Shown piece by piece: positions 44,472 to 53,623 of a stretch of 64,000 bases of DNA. The notes below the pieces were generated by a model that saw nothing but the letters and a program-made list of their open reading frames with translations, had not been told where the DNA came from and did not search any database. The DNA is taken from NCBI GenBank assembly GCA_029572815.1, contig JAKPUQ010000112.1, positions 37,413 through 101,412 on the forward strand. The letters are read 5' to 3'. This DNA comes from Bacillota bacterium (GTDB lineage Bacteria; Bacillota; Clostridia; Oscillospirales; Ruminococcaceae). Both the position numbers and the translations under genes were made by a program. Within the stretch, counting starts at the first letter, position 1. Each line of letters starts with the position of its first letter.

Positions 44472-44500
44472 TTGAATATGTATGACCAATAATGTATAAT
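44472..44500 (+). promoter_or_regulatory. Promoter of the ECF importer-regulator-transporter operon
   Basis: TTGAAT (44472-44477) and TATAAT (44495-44500) with a 17-base spacer, between the last biosynthetic gene and the S-component gene. Confidence 0.72.
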
Positions 44501-44503
44501 ATC

Positions 44504-44524
44504 TTAGGTAGCAGCTACTAACAT
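44504..44524 (+). promoter_or_regulatory. DtxR/IdeR-like iron-box candidate
   Basis: TTAGGTAGCAGCTACTAA (44504-44521) lies just downstream of the -10 box. It has a perfect GTAGC-A-GCTAC centre and TTAG/CTAA ends, and resembles the DtxR-family consensus TTAGGTTAGSCTAACCTAA apart from one missing base. A metal-loaded repressor here would shut off import when iron is plentiful. This is inferred from motif similarity; no DtxR-type gene is in the window. Confidence 0.5.
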
Positions 44525-44544
44525 AATTTAAATGGAGGAAAAAT

Positions 44545-45153
44545 ATGAACGTTCAGAGATCGTCAAACGGTAAAATGAAGGGAAAGGAGCTTATCACAGT
44601 CGGAATATTCTCAGCGATCTATTTTGCAATCAATCTTGTTTTCATGGTGCTGGGAGGGCTCCATCCCATTATCTGGATACTTATGCCTGCATTCATAGCG
44701 CTTTTTACGGGGGTACCCTATATGCTCCTCTGCGCTAAGGTCCCGAAGATAGGCGCGATAATGCTTATGGGACTTATCACAGGCATAATCTATTTTGCGA
44801 CAGGCACATTCACTGTTGTCATACTGGTAGCCTTCCTGCTGGCTTGCATACTTGCAGAGGCTATAAGATATATGACGGGATTCAGGAGCTCAGTGGGAAA
44901 TCTGCTTTCCTATGTGGCTTTCTCGGTGGGAATGATAGGCTCACCCCTTCCTATCTGGCTCTTCAGAAATGATTTCCTTGCGCAGATAAAGGAGCAGGGA
45001 ATAGGTGAGCACTACGTACAGGTCCTTGATGACCTTGCAACGGGAAAAATGCTGGTGATAATGATAATACTCACTATCGTATGCGCCTTTATCGGAGCCG
45101 CTGTGGCAAAGGTGCTGTTCAGAAAACACTTTGAAAAGGCAGGAATCGTGTGA
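44545..45153 (+). CDS. ECF transporter S component (MptD/Trep_Strep family)
   Basis: The substrate-binding membrane subunit of an energy-coupling factor importer. It is 202 residues with five to six hydrophobic segments; the start KGKELITVGIFSAIYFAINL and LMPAFIALFTGVPYML are typical of the MptD/Trep_Strep group. Such S components are often found beside siderophore-like NRPS genes in Firmicutes, where they are thought to import the metal-loaded product. It has its own promoter and a GGAGG site. The stop TGA overlaps the next ATG (TGATG). Confidence 0.85.
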   Translation: MNVQRSSNGKMKGKELITVGIFSAIYFAINLVFMVLGGLHPIIWILMPAFIALFTGVPYMLLCAKVPKIGAIMLMGLITGIIYFATGTFTVVILVAFLLACILAEAIRYMTGFRSSVGNLLSYVAFSVGMIGSPLPIWLFRNDFLAQIKEQGIGEHYVQVLDDLATGKMLVIMIILTIVCAFIGAAVAKVLFRKHFEKAGIV

Positions 45154-45812
45154 TGCTGAAGCTTGACCCGAGGACCTGCATAATACTTCTTGTCATTGCC
45201 AATGCTGTTATATTCATACAGCGTAATATCGCCATAGAGATAATATGGGTGGGACTGCTGCTTCTTCTGCTCTGTATCTGCGGAGCAGTCCGCTCTGTGG
45301 TAAAGCTTGCAGCAGTATTCACTGCCTGCATAGTCATACAGTACTTTGTTTTCCCTGTGGCGCCAAAAAGCGTGGTGAGCATATTCTTCATACTGATCTC
45401 CTACGCCAGAAAGGTCATACCCTGCCTCATTGTGGGTACGCTCACAATGAAGACGGTGACGGTCAGGGAGCTTACGGCGGCGCTTCTGAAATGGAAGGTG
45501 CCATACAGTCTAATCATACCTCTGTCGGTATCTATAAGGTACTTCCCCGCCATCAAGGAGGAGATAGGATATATACGCGACGCTATGAAGCTGAGGAGTA
45601 TAAGGTTCACCGATAAATTTGAGTGCATGATAGTGCCGATAATGATGTCGGCTACCACCACCTCAGATGAGCTTTCGGCAGCTGCGGTCACCAGAGGTAT
45701 AGAAAATCCCTGCAAAAAGACCAGTATAATCGATATAAGGTTCGGTATCGCAGACTTTGTATGCATAGCTGTGGGAGTTCTTTTCATAGCTCTGGCTGTG
45801 ATTTTTCGCTGA
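45153..45812 (+). CDS. ECF transporter T component
   Basis: The transmembrane coupling subunit (EcfT/CbiQ-like), ~219 residues with about five membrane helices. The A-R-G coupling motif region is visible as DAMKLRSIRF and SAAAVTRGIE, close to the two Ala-Arg-Gly motifs that contact the ATPases. It may start at ATG 45153 or at GTG 45150, both overlapping the S-component stop. It lies directly before the ATPase gene. Confidence 0.85.
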   Translation: MLKLDPRTCIILLVIANAVIFIQRNIAIEIIWVGLLLLLLCICGAVRSVVKLAAVFTACIVIQYFVFPVAPKSVVSIFFILISYARKVIPCLIVGTLTMKTVTVRELTAALLKWKVPYSLIIPLSVSIRYFPAIKEEIGYIRDAMKLRSIRFTDKFECMIVPIMMSATTTSDELSAAAVTRGIENPCKKTSIIDIRFGIADFVCIAVGVLFIALAVIFR

Positions 45813-45823
45813 GGAGGTCGGTT

Positions 45824-47223
45824 ATGATAGAGATAAAAAACGCCAGCTTCAATTATATCAAGGGTCAGGGCACTCTTGACGATATAAGCATAAATATAAA
45901 AAAAGGAGAGTGCATACTCCTGTGCGGCGAGAGCGGCTGCGGAAAGACCACTGTCACAAAGCTGATAAACGGTCTGATACCTCATTTTGAGGAACAGGGC
46001 GAGCTCAAGGGCGGTGTCACCGTGGCTGGTCTTGACACTTCAAAGGCAGAGCTATACGAGCTGAGCTGCCATGTGGGCTCAGTATTTCAAAATCCCAAAT
46101 CCCAGTTCTTCCACACCGATGCGGAGAGCGAGATAGTTTTCGGGCTTGAAAACTCAGGAGTGGAGCCTGCTGTCATAAAAAGCGCCTTGACGATACTGTC
46201 AGGGAGCTCGGTATCAGCTCAATGCTGGGAAGAAGCGTTTTTTCCATGTCCGGCGGAGAGAAGCAGATGCTGGCATTTGCTTCGGTCTATGCAATGGGAG
46301 CGGATATTTTCGTTCTTGATGAACCTACGGCTAATCTTGACGAGGAGGCTATCGGCCTTCTTGCTCAGCTCATAAAAAAGTGCAAGGCGGACGGAAAGAC
46401 TGTCATCATCGCCGAGCACAGGCTCTACTTCCTGACAGAGCTCATCGACCGTGCCATATTCCTTGAAAAGGGCAGGATAGTAAGGGAGTTCACAGGGGCA
46501 GAGTTCTCGGCGCTTGCTGAGAATGAGCGCATATCTATGGGACTCAGGTCCCTGAAAAGGCCTGAGCTTTCCCCGCAGATCGAAGGCGTGAACAGGGAGT
46601 TCCGCGGCGGTCTTGAGGTCAGGGGGCTCAGCTTCAGCTACGGCAGGGAGAAGGTGTTCAGCGGGATTGATCTCAATGCGGGCTACGGCGAGATAATCGG
46701 CATAATCGGCAGGAACGGTGCGGGAAAAAGCACCCTAAGCCGCTGCCTCTGCGGACTGATAAAGGAAAGCGGTGGAGAGATACTGCTTGACGGCGTAAGG
46801 CTGAAAGACAGGACAAGACGCAGACAGAGCTTCCTTGTCATGCAGGACGTAAACCACCAGCTGTTTTCCGACAGCGTGGCTAATGAGTGCCATATGTCCT
46901 CAGAGGACGTAAGTGATGAGAAGGCAGACAAGGCGCTTTCGCTCCTGGATCTTTCAGACTTCAAGGATAAGCACCCCATGGCGCTTTCCGGCGGTCAGAA
47001 GCAGCGCCTGGCTGTTGCTACCGCCATACTTTCGGGAAAAAAGATACTCATATTCGATGAGCCCTCCAGCGGGCTTGACTACAGAAGAATGGAATCAGTC
47101 AGCGAGATGATCAGGAAGACCGCTTCCGATGACCGCATAGTTATTGTGGTGTCTCATGATTATGAGCTGCTGAACAATATCTGCGACAGATGCTTCTGCG
47201 TGACAGGAGAAAAGGATAACTGA
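45824..47223 (+). CDS. ECF transporter A component with two fused ATPase domains, frameshifted
   Basis: Energises the ECF importer. Two ABC ATPase domains lie in one chain of ~466 residues: the first has Walker A CGESGCGKTTVTKL, signature FSMSGGEKQMLAFA and Walker B IFVLDEPTANLD; the second has IIGRNGAGKSTLSR, LSGGQKQRLAVATA and ILIFDEPSSGLD. The frame is broken at about 46184-46188: restoring one base in GCCTTGAC links VEPAVIKSAL to DDTVRELGISSMLGRSVF, the expected helical-domain sequence. The start at 45824 follows GAGGAGG. The stop is one base before the AraC gene. The break is probably a sequencing artefact because both halves are fully conserved. Confidence 0.83.
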
Positions 47224-47224
47224 G

Positions 47225-48211
47225 ATGGAGTTTGATCTTAGAAATATGGATTTCGGCGCTGATGTGACCGATGTTTTCGAGAAGGACGGCTGCAGGATGA
47301 TGCGCCTTGCCACTGAGGCAGGAGAGGGCATCATGACTGTATACCACGTTTTTGAGGGCGTGTATATAATGTATAATAATTTCCATATGGAGAGCTGCAG
47401 GTCGGATTTTGCAGCAGGCGGCGATGTTCTGTGCATCGACCATTGCAGAGAGGGCAGGATCGAAACGGGAGTTTCCGACGATGCCTGCTGCTGCCTGTCC
47501 GCGGGAGAGCTGAGGATAGATAACGGTATGCACAACCACGGCATATCAAGATTTCCGCTCAATCACTACTACGGGCTAACTATAGCCTTTGAGCTTGATA
47601 AGGCACAGGCCTCCCTTGACGGCTACATCACCGAATTCAAAGTGAGACTTTCTGATATATCCCGGAAATACTGCACACAGAAGATTCCCTATGTACTGTC
47701 CTCATCACCCGAGATAACTCATATCTTCTCGGAGCTCTACAACGTTCCCTCAAAGATAAGACGGGATTACTGCCGCATAAAGGTGCTTGAGCTCCTTCTT
47801 TACCTTGACGCTCTTGAGATAGACAGATACAAAACAGACAAACCATATTTTTACAAGGGTCAGGTGGAAAAGATACACGCGGTCCGCGAGCTGATGGTGT
47901 CCGACCTGACAAGAACATACACTATAGAGGAATTATCCCGTAAATTCGATATTGCTCCCACAGCGCTGAAGAAGTGCTTCAGCAGCGTGTACGGCAGTCC
48001 TATATTCTCATATATGAAGAATTACCGCCTTGACCGTGCTGCGGCACTGCTGAAGAACGAGCCTTCCATGAAGGTGGCTGATATAGCAATGGCTGTCGGC
48101 TATGAGAGTGCGAGCAAGTTCTCCATGGCTTTCCGCAAGGAGATGGGGAAAAATCCTCTTGATTACCGTAAATACGCAATTCAGACTGAGGTGAATCCAA
48201 ATGAAAAGTGA
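47225..48211 (+). CDS. AraC-family transcriptional regulator (YbtA-like)
   Basis: A 328-residue activator. The C-terminal ~100 residues hold two helix-turn-helix motifs (YTIEELSRKFDIAPTALKKC and MKVADIAMAVGYESASKFSM, ending FRKEMGKNPLDYR). The N-terminal ~220 residues are the ligand-binding part seen in YbtA/PchR-type regulators, which sense the siderophore itself. It lies between the importer and the exporter-like pair, as ybtA lies next to ybtP in Yersinia. It overlaps the next gene by 11 bases. It likely activates the cluster when the metallophore is present; that is inference. Confidence 0.85.
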   Translation: MEFDLRNMDFGADVTDVFEKDGCRMMRLATEAGEGIMTVYHVFEGVYIMYNNFHMESCRSDFAAGGDVLCIDHCREGRIETGVSDDACCCLSAGELRIDNGMHNHGISRFPLNHYYGLTIAFELDKAQASLDGYITEFKVRLSDISRKYCTQKIPYVLSSSPEITHIFSELYNVPSKIRRDYCRIKVLELLLYLDALEIDRYKTDKPYFYKGQVEKIHAVRELMVSDLTRTYTIEELSRKFDIAPTALKKCFSSVYGSPIFSYMKNYRLDRAAALLKNEPSMKVADIAMAVGYESASKFSMAFRKEMGKNPLDYRKYAIQTEVNPNEK

Positions 48212-49991
48212 AAAAAACTGGTTCAGACTGATGCTTGGATACGCTGAGAACAGCAGATCAAAGCTTATCGGAGCGGTTATTCTCTCAATAATCAGTATAA
48301 CCAGTGGTATATATCCGTTTTACTGTATGTACAGGATCATAGATGCCTTTGTACAGGACACGGTCACAAAGGGATATGTGGTCGGTTGGTGCATTGCAGC
48401 GCTGGTCGCATTCGCAGTAAAGGTGCTCTGCTTTGGTTTGTCCACAGGACTTTCCCACTGGGCAGCATATGAAGTGCTTGCCGGTCTCAGAAAGAGAGTG
48501 GCGGACAGATTCATGCACGCTCCGCTTGGTACGGTACAGGATCATTCTATCGGTGAGATAAAGAACATCATCGTTGACAAGATCGAGAATATGGAGCCGC
48601 CCCTTGCACACATGGTGCCTGAGGGCGCAGGACACCTTGTCCTGCCTGTCGTCAGCATAATATCCCTGCTCATTATCGACTGGAGGCTTGCACTGGCTTC
48701 TATTGCCACATTCCCCATAGCACTTGTATGCATGGGACTGACATTTAAGATAAGCGGTGAGAATTTCGACATATACAACCGCTCAAACGCCCATATGAAC
48801 AGTACCATAGTTGAATATATCGAGGGTATCGAGGTCATCAAGGCATTTGGCAGAGCAGGTGTTTCCTATGAAAAGTATGCGGGAGCCATAACACAATACA
48901 AGAAGTTCGTCATAAAGTGGCTCAGATCCACATGGGTGACCATGAAGCTGGCATTCGCTCTCTTCCCGTCAACTATGGTGGGTATACTTCCTGTGGCGCT
49001 GGTGCTCTGCAACGGCGGCACCATAACCTCCGCAGAGGCAGCTCTGGCAGTAATGCTCTCCATCTCAATGGTAGGCTCACTGGCAAAGCTTGAGGTGTTC
49101 TCCGAGAGTATGCGACAGCTCAAGAACAATGTTGGCGAGCTCCAGACATATCTGGAAATGGAAGAACTCCCCGAGCCTGCGGAGAGAGCTTCTGTAAGCA
49201 GCTATGACGTAAAGCTTGAAGGAGTACGCTTTTCCTATACAGGTGATGAGAAGGACGAGGTGCTGCACGGAGTAGACCTGACACTGCCCCAGGGAAGCTT
49301 TACTGCGGTGGTAGGCCCCTCCGGAGGCGGCAAATCCACTGTTGCCAAGCTCATCGCCAGATTCTGGGACGTTACCAGCGGCAGCATAACCATAGGCGGC
49401 GTGAACGTCAGGGATATGCCCCTTTCACAGCTTGCGGGCCTTGTAAGCTTCGTGGCGCAGGATAATTTCCTCTTCAGGACATCTATACTTGAGAATATCC
49501 GTCTCGGCGATCCAAAAGCTTCTGACGAGGAGGTCATAGCAGCGGCAAGAGCTGCTCAGTGTGAGGAATTCATCAGGAAGCTCCCAAACGGCTATGACAC
49601 CCCCGCAGGCGAAGCAGGAAAGCGGCTCTCAGGAGGTGAGAAGCAGCGTATCGCTATTGCAAGAATGATACTGAAAAATGCTCCTATAGTTATCCTGGAC
49701 GAGGCTACTGCCTTTACAGATCCGGAAAATGAGGATAAGATACAGCAGAGCATAGCTGCGCTCACAAAGGGCAAGACTCTCCTTGTCATTGCCCACAGAC
49801 TTTCGACCATACGCAGTGCCGATAACATCGTGCTTCTGAAGAAGGGCGGTATAGTCGCCGAGGGCACTCAGGAGGAGCTGCTTGAAAAGAGCCCGCTTTA
49901 CAGGTCGATGTGGCAGGCGCATATCGGTTCAAAGAGCTGGTCTGTGTCCTCAGCCGAAAAGGAGGGTAATATCAATGTTCAGAACGCTTAA
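48201..49991 (+). CDS. ABC transporter, fused membrane-ATPase (YbtP/YbtQ-like), first of pair
   Basis: A 596-residue half-transporter with six N-terminal helices and an ATPase domain: VVGPSGGGKSTVAKL (Walker A), KRLSGGEKQRIAIARM (signature), IVILDEATAFTDPENE (Walker B), LLVIAHR. It forms a heterodimer with the next gene product, whose start it overlaps by 17 bases. YbtP/YbtQ are exporter-fold proteins that import ferric yersiniabactin, so direction cannot be read from the fold alone. It overlaps the AraC gene upstream. Confidence 0.87.
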   Translation: MKSEKNWFRLMLGYAENSRSKLIGAVILSIISITSGIYPFYCMYRIIDAFVQDTVTKGYVVGWCIAALVAFAVKVLCFGLSTGLSHWAAYEVLAGLRKRVADRFMHAPLGTVQDHSIGEIKNIIVDKIENMEPPLAHMVPEGAGHLVLPVVSIISLLIIDWRLALASIATFPIALVCMGLTFKISGENFDIYNRSNAHMNSTIVEYIEGIEVIKAFGRAGVSYEKYAGAITQYKKFVIKWLRSTWVTMKLAFALFPSTMVGILPVALVLCNGGTITSAEAALAVMLSISMVGSLAKLEVFSESMRQLKNNVGELQTYLEMEELPEPAERASVSSYDVKLEGVRFSYTGDEKDEVLHGVDLTLPQGSFTAVVGPSGGGKSTVAKLIARFWDVTSGSITIGGVNVRDMPLSQLAGLVSFVAQDNFLFRTSILENIRLGDPKASDEEVIAAARAAQCEEFIRKLPNGYDTPAGEAGKRLSGGEKQRIAIARMILKNAPIVILDEATAFTDPENEDKIQQSIAALTKGKTLLVIAHRLSTIRSADNIVLLKKGGIVAEGTQEELLEKSPLYRSMWQAHIGSKSWSVSSAEKEGNINVQNA

Positions 49992-51723
49992 ACGAATAAT
50001 CGACTGGTGCGGAGACTTTAAAAAGAGACTGTATATAGGATTTGCCTTTTCCTTTTTCTCACACTGGTTCGCTGCAATGCCCGTAATGGTGGCTGCATAT
50101 ACCATAGGTATGCTGGTGGATAAGGAGAAAAACGGTACTGAGTTCGACACCAAATGGATATGGCTCAGTCTTGCCGCCCTTATCCTTCTTGTATTGCTCA
50201 GATTTTTATTCGACTATTGCAGGGCAAGGTTCCAGGAGACCATAAGCTATGAGCTGGTAGCACGAGACAGGATAGCCGTGGGCGACGCGCTGAAAAGAGT
50301 ATCCCTGGGATATTTTCAGCAGAAGAACACGGGAAGCATTCTTTCCTCGATAACTACAGGGCTGAATACTCTGGAGAATATGGGCATAAGAATGACGGAT
50401 ACATTTATCGGCGGATATCTGAACTTTATCTGTGTACTGCTCTGCCTGCTGTTCGTTAAGCCTGCAATAGCTCTTATAGCGGTGGCAGCAGCTCTGGTGT
50501 CATTCATATTCCTCTCTCTCATCTCACGCTACAGCACCCGCAACGCGCCTGTTGAGACACAGGCAAACAAGGACCTTACAGGAGCTGCCCTTGAATATGC
50601 AAGAGGTCTCTCTGTGGTAAAGTCATTCGGTCAGGGAGGAGCCTCTATCTCAGCAATGGACAATGCCATAGCCGACAGCAAGAAGATCCACCTCAGGATC
50701 GAGTGGGGCTTCATACCTTCAAACTGTATGCATCTTTTCGCACTCAAATGCGGTACCGTGGGACTTGCACTCGGCTCCTGCCTGTTCTGCCTTGCAGGAA
50801 AGCTGGATTTTTCCTATATGCTCATGTTCATCTTCTTTTCCTTCGGAATATTCTCAAGTCTTGAGCCCATCAGTGACAGTGCTCATGTACTGGGAGTCAT
50901 CTCCGACGCCTTTGAGCAGCTTGACGCTCTCAGGGAGGAAAATATGATAGACAGTGACGGAAGGGACATTCCCCTTGAGCATTTTGACATATGCTTCGAT
51001 AATGTGGATTTCGGCTATGATACTAGAAAGATACTTAAAAATGTCAGCTTCAGTATTCCCGAAAAGACCAGTACTGCCATAGTGGGACCGTCAGGTTCGG
51101 GAAAGACCACCATATGCAGTCTTCTGGCGCGTTTCTATGACGTTGACAGCGGAAGCATATCCGTCGGCGGTACAGATATAAAGGAGATGACCTGCGACAG
51201 CCTGCTGAAGAACATCTCTATGGTGTTCCAGAACGTCTATCTGTTCAATGATACCATAAGGAATAATATCATGTTCGGCAATCCAGATGCCTCAGAGGAG
51301 GACATGATCTCAGCTGCGAAGAAGGCGTGCTGCCACGACTTCATAATGGCACTTCCCGATGGCTATGACACTGTCATAGGTGAAGGAGGAGGAACTCTTT
51401 CGGGCGGCGAGAAGCAGAGAATATCAATTGCCAGAGCGATACTGAAGGACTCTCCCATTATCATTCTTGACGAGGCGACAGCCAGCATAGACCCCGAAAA
51501 TGAGCATCTTATCCAGAATGCCATCTCGGAGCTGACTCACGGAAAAACCATAATCACCATTGCCCACAGACTTGCTACCATCGAAAATGCAGACCAGATA
51601 CTGGTCATAGACGACGGCAGACTGATCCAGAAGGGCACACACGCAGAGCTCATGGAGCAGGAGGGCGTTTACCGCAGATTTATCGGTATCCGTCAGCACG
51701 CTGAAAACTGGAGCATAAGCTGA
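49975..51723 (+). CDS. ABC transporter, fused membrane-ATPase (YbtP/YbtQ-like), second of pair
   Basis: The 582-residue partner of the preceding half-transporter. It has six membrane helices followed by IVGPSGSGKTTICSL (Walker A), GTLSGGEKQRISIARA (signature), PIIILDEATASIDPENE (Walker B) and ITIAHR. ATG 49975 follows AAGGAGGG; a longer in-frame ORF to 49882 runs inside the upstream gene. It is the last gene of the operon and is followed by a terminator. Together with the ECF system this gives the cluster two transport routes, plausibly one for export and one for uptake. Confidence 0.87.
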   Translation: MFRTLKRIIDWCGDFKKRLYIGFAFSFFSHWFAAMPVMVAAYTIGMLVDKEKNGTEFDTKWIWLSLAALILLVLLRFLFDYCRARFQETISYELVARDRIAVGDALKRVSLGYFQQKNTGSILSSITTGLNTLENMGIRMTDTFIGGYLNFICVLLCLLFVKPAIALIAVAAALVSFIFLSLISRYSTRNAPVETQANKDLTGAALEYARGLSVVKSFGQGGASISAMDNAIADSKKIHLRIEWGFIPSNCMHLFALKCGTVGLALGSCLFCLAGKLDFSYMLMFIFFSFGIFSSLEPISDSAHVLGVISDAFEQLDALREENMIDSDGRDIPLEHFDICFDNVDFGYDTRKILKNVSFSIPEKTSTAIVGPSGSGKTTICSLLARFYDVDSGSISVGGTDIKEMTCDSLLKNISMVFQNVYLFNDTIRNNIMFGNPDASEEDMISAAKKACCHDFIMALPDGYDTVIGEGGGTLSGGEKQRISIARAILKDSPIIILDEATASIDPENEHLIQNAISELTHGKTIITIAHRLATIENADQILVIDDGRLIQKGTHAELMEQEGVYRRFIGIRQHAENWSIS

Positions 51724-51767
51724 GAAAAAGCCTCCGGAACTGCGCGGGAAAAAATAATAAAGCAGCG

Positions 51768-51796
51768 ACAGCCGCCTTTGGGCGGCTGTTGGTTTT
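51768..51796 (+). terminator. Terminator of the metallophore cluster
   Basis: Perfect nine-base stem ACAGCCGCC (51768-51776) with GGCGGCTGT (51781-51789), loop TTTG, followed by TGGTTTT. Confidence 0.85.
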
Positions 51797-51806
51797 ATCC
51801 GCAGGC

Positions 51807-51931
51807 TTTGTGCATTTATCACTAAAGGAAGATGGTTTTGCAGTGCGAATTGCCGAAAATAAAAAAAGCTCTGCAAACTTGTTGACACTGTGTCAGGACA
51901 GTGCTATAATATCTATAATGACACTGTGTCA
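51807..51931 (+). promoter_or_regulatory. Promoter with two TGACACTGTGTCA operators (TetR operon)
   Basis: TTGACA (51882-51887) and TATAAT (51905-51910) are 17 bases apart. The perfect palindrome TGACAC-T-GTGTCA occurs at 51883-51895, overlapping the -35 box, and at 51919-51931, just past the -10 box, 36 bases apart. The block upstream (51807-51881, including TTATCACTAA, GGAAGA and CAGTGCGA) is shared with the region before the flavoprotein gene at 62558. The TetR-family gene directly downstream is the likely repressor. Confidence 0.85.
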
Positions 51932-51955
51932 GAATCAAATTAAGGGGGCAATGCT

Positions 51956-52576
51956 ATGCCGAAGGGTTCGCCCGAGCTGACGGCTTCACGCCGCGAAGAG
52001 ATAATAAACGCCTGTGAGAAGCTCTATGAGAACATGAGCTTCAAGGAGATAACTATAAAGGAGATAGGTGCTGTTACGTCCTTTACAAGGACTTCCATAT
52101 ACAACTATTTCCAGACCAAGGAGGAGATATTCCTGGCGCTGATGCAGCGGGAATATGAGCAGTGGGCTGAGGAGCTCAGTGCTGTTTCCGTGAGGAATAA
52201 TGCCATGTCAGCGGAGGATTTTGCAGATGCTATAGCAATATCCCTGGAAAAGCGGGCACAGCTTCTCAAGCTCCTCGCCATGAATCACTACGATATGGAG
52301 GAGAATTCCCGTGAGGAAAGGCTTACGGATTTCAAGGCGGCTTACGGTGCGTCCCTTGATGCCATGAGAGCCTGTGTCAGTAAGTTCTTTCCCGATGTAA
52401 ACACCGAAAGCTTCATATTCGTGTTTTTCCCCTTCCTTTTCGGAGTTTATCCCTATGCCGTAGCGACGGAAAAGCAGCTTACTGCCATGCGTGAAGCGAA
52501 GCTTGATTTTAAAATGCACAGCATTTATGAAATGATATATTCCTGCGTAATGCAGCTGTTGGGAGGTAAAAAATGA
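51956..52576 (+). CDS. TetR-family transcriptional repressor
   Basis: A 206-residue regulator. The N-terminal helix-turn-helix is typical: ASRREEIINACEKLYENMSF, then ITIKEIGAVTSFTRTSIYNYF and QTKEEIFLALM. The C-terminal domain is all-helical, with the ligand pocket expected there; the inducer is unknown but the regulated genes (oxidoreductases, flavoproteins) suggest an electrophile or oxidative signal. AAGGGGG lies upstream of ATG 51956. It is preceded by two palindromic operators, implying autorepression, and its stop overlaps the next start as ATGA. Confidence 0.9.
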   Translation: MPKGSPELTASRREEIINACEKLYENMSFKEITIKEIGAVTSFTRTSIYNYFQTKEEIFLALMQREYEQWAEELSAVSVRNNAMSAEDFADAIAISLEKRAQLLKLLAMNHYDMEENSREERLTDFKAAYGASLDAMRACVSKFFPDVNTESFIFVFFPFLFGVYPYAVATEKQLTAMREAKLDFKMHSIYEMIYSCVMQLLGGKK

Positions 52577-53610
52577 AATACACGAAACTTGGCAATTCCG
52601 ACCTGAATGTTTCCCGTATCTGTATGGGCTGCATGGGCTTCGGAGACTCGAAGAACGGACAGCATTCATGGACTCTTGACGAGGAGCATTCCCGTGAGAT
52701 CATAAAGAAGGGTCTTGACCTGGGCGTCAATTTCTATGACACTGCTATCGGTTATCAGTCAGGTACCAGCGAACAGTATGTGGGCAGAGCTCTCCGCGAC
52801 TTTGCAAAGCGTGACGAAGTGGTAGTGGCTACAAAGTTCCTTCCCAGAACTCCCGCTGATATAGAAGCAGGCATAACAGGTCAGCAGCATATCGAGCGCA
52901 TGATAAACAAGAGCCTGGAAAACCTGGGCATGGACTACGTTGACCTCTACATCTATCATATGTGGGACTGGAACACGCCCGTATACGATATACTCGACGG
53001 CCTCAACAGGGCTGTACAGGCAGGAAAGGTGCGCTATATCGGTATTTCCAACTGCTACGCCTGGCAGCTTGCAAAGGCAAACGCCCTTGCGGAGAAGGAG
53101 GGCTTTGCAAAGTTCGTAAGCGTTCAGGGACACTATAATCTCATCTTCCGCGAGGAGGAACGGGAAATGGCTATGCTCTGTGCTGAGGACAACATTGCCA
53201 TGACTCCTTACAGTGCTCTTGCCAGCGGAAGGCTTGCAAGGCTTCCCGGTGAGAGCTCAAAGCGCGCCGAGGAGGACAGCTACGCTAAGTTCAAGTATGA
53301 CGCCACAAAGGAGCAGGACGAAGTCATCATCAGACGTGTGGCTGAGCTTGCGGAAAAGCATGATGTCTCCATGACAGAGGTCTCGCTTGCATGGCTGCTC
53401 ACCAAGGTCACAGCTCCTGTTGTGGGAGCAACTAAGCTCCACCACATCGAGGGCGCAGCCAAGGCAGTAGAGCTGGAGCTCACTGATGAGGAGACTGCAT
53501 ATCTTGAGGAGCCCTATGTTCCTCATGCGCTGGCAGGAGTAATGGCTCAGAACAAGCCCGCCAATAAGAACGATAAGCACGTCTGGTCCACGGGAAGCCA
53601 GAAAATATAA
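52573..53610 (+). CDS. Aldo/keto reductase
   Basis: A 345-residue NADPH-dependent carbonyl reductase. The catalytic tetrad is seen as Asp and Tyr in GVNFYDTAIGY, Lys in VVVATKFLP and His in LYIYHMWDWN. The substrate and cofactor segments GKVRYIGISNCYAWQL and PVVGATKLHHIEGAAKAV follow the yeast-type AKR pattern. It is the second gene of the TetR operon, translationally coupled to the repressor gene, so it is expected to rise when the repressor is released. The substrate is unknown. Confidence 0.92.
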   Translation: MKYTKLGNSDLNVSRICMGCMGFGDSKNGQHSWTLDEEHSREIIKKGLDLGVNFYDTAIGYQSGTSEQYVGRALRDFAKRDEVVVATKFLPRTPADIEAGITGQQHIERMINKSLENLGMDYVDLYIYHMWDWNTPVYDILDGLNRAVQAGKVRYIGISNCYAWQLAKANALAEKEGFAKFVSVQGHYNLIFREEEREMAMLCAEDNIAMTPYSALASGRLARLPGESSKRAEEDSYAKFKYDATKEQDEVIIRRVAELAEKHDVSMTEVSLAWLLTKVTAPVVGATKLHHIEGAAKAVELELTDEETAYLEEPYVPHALAGVMAQNKPANKNDKHVWSTGSQKI

Positions 53611-53623
53611 AGGAGGATATATC

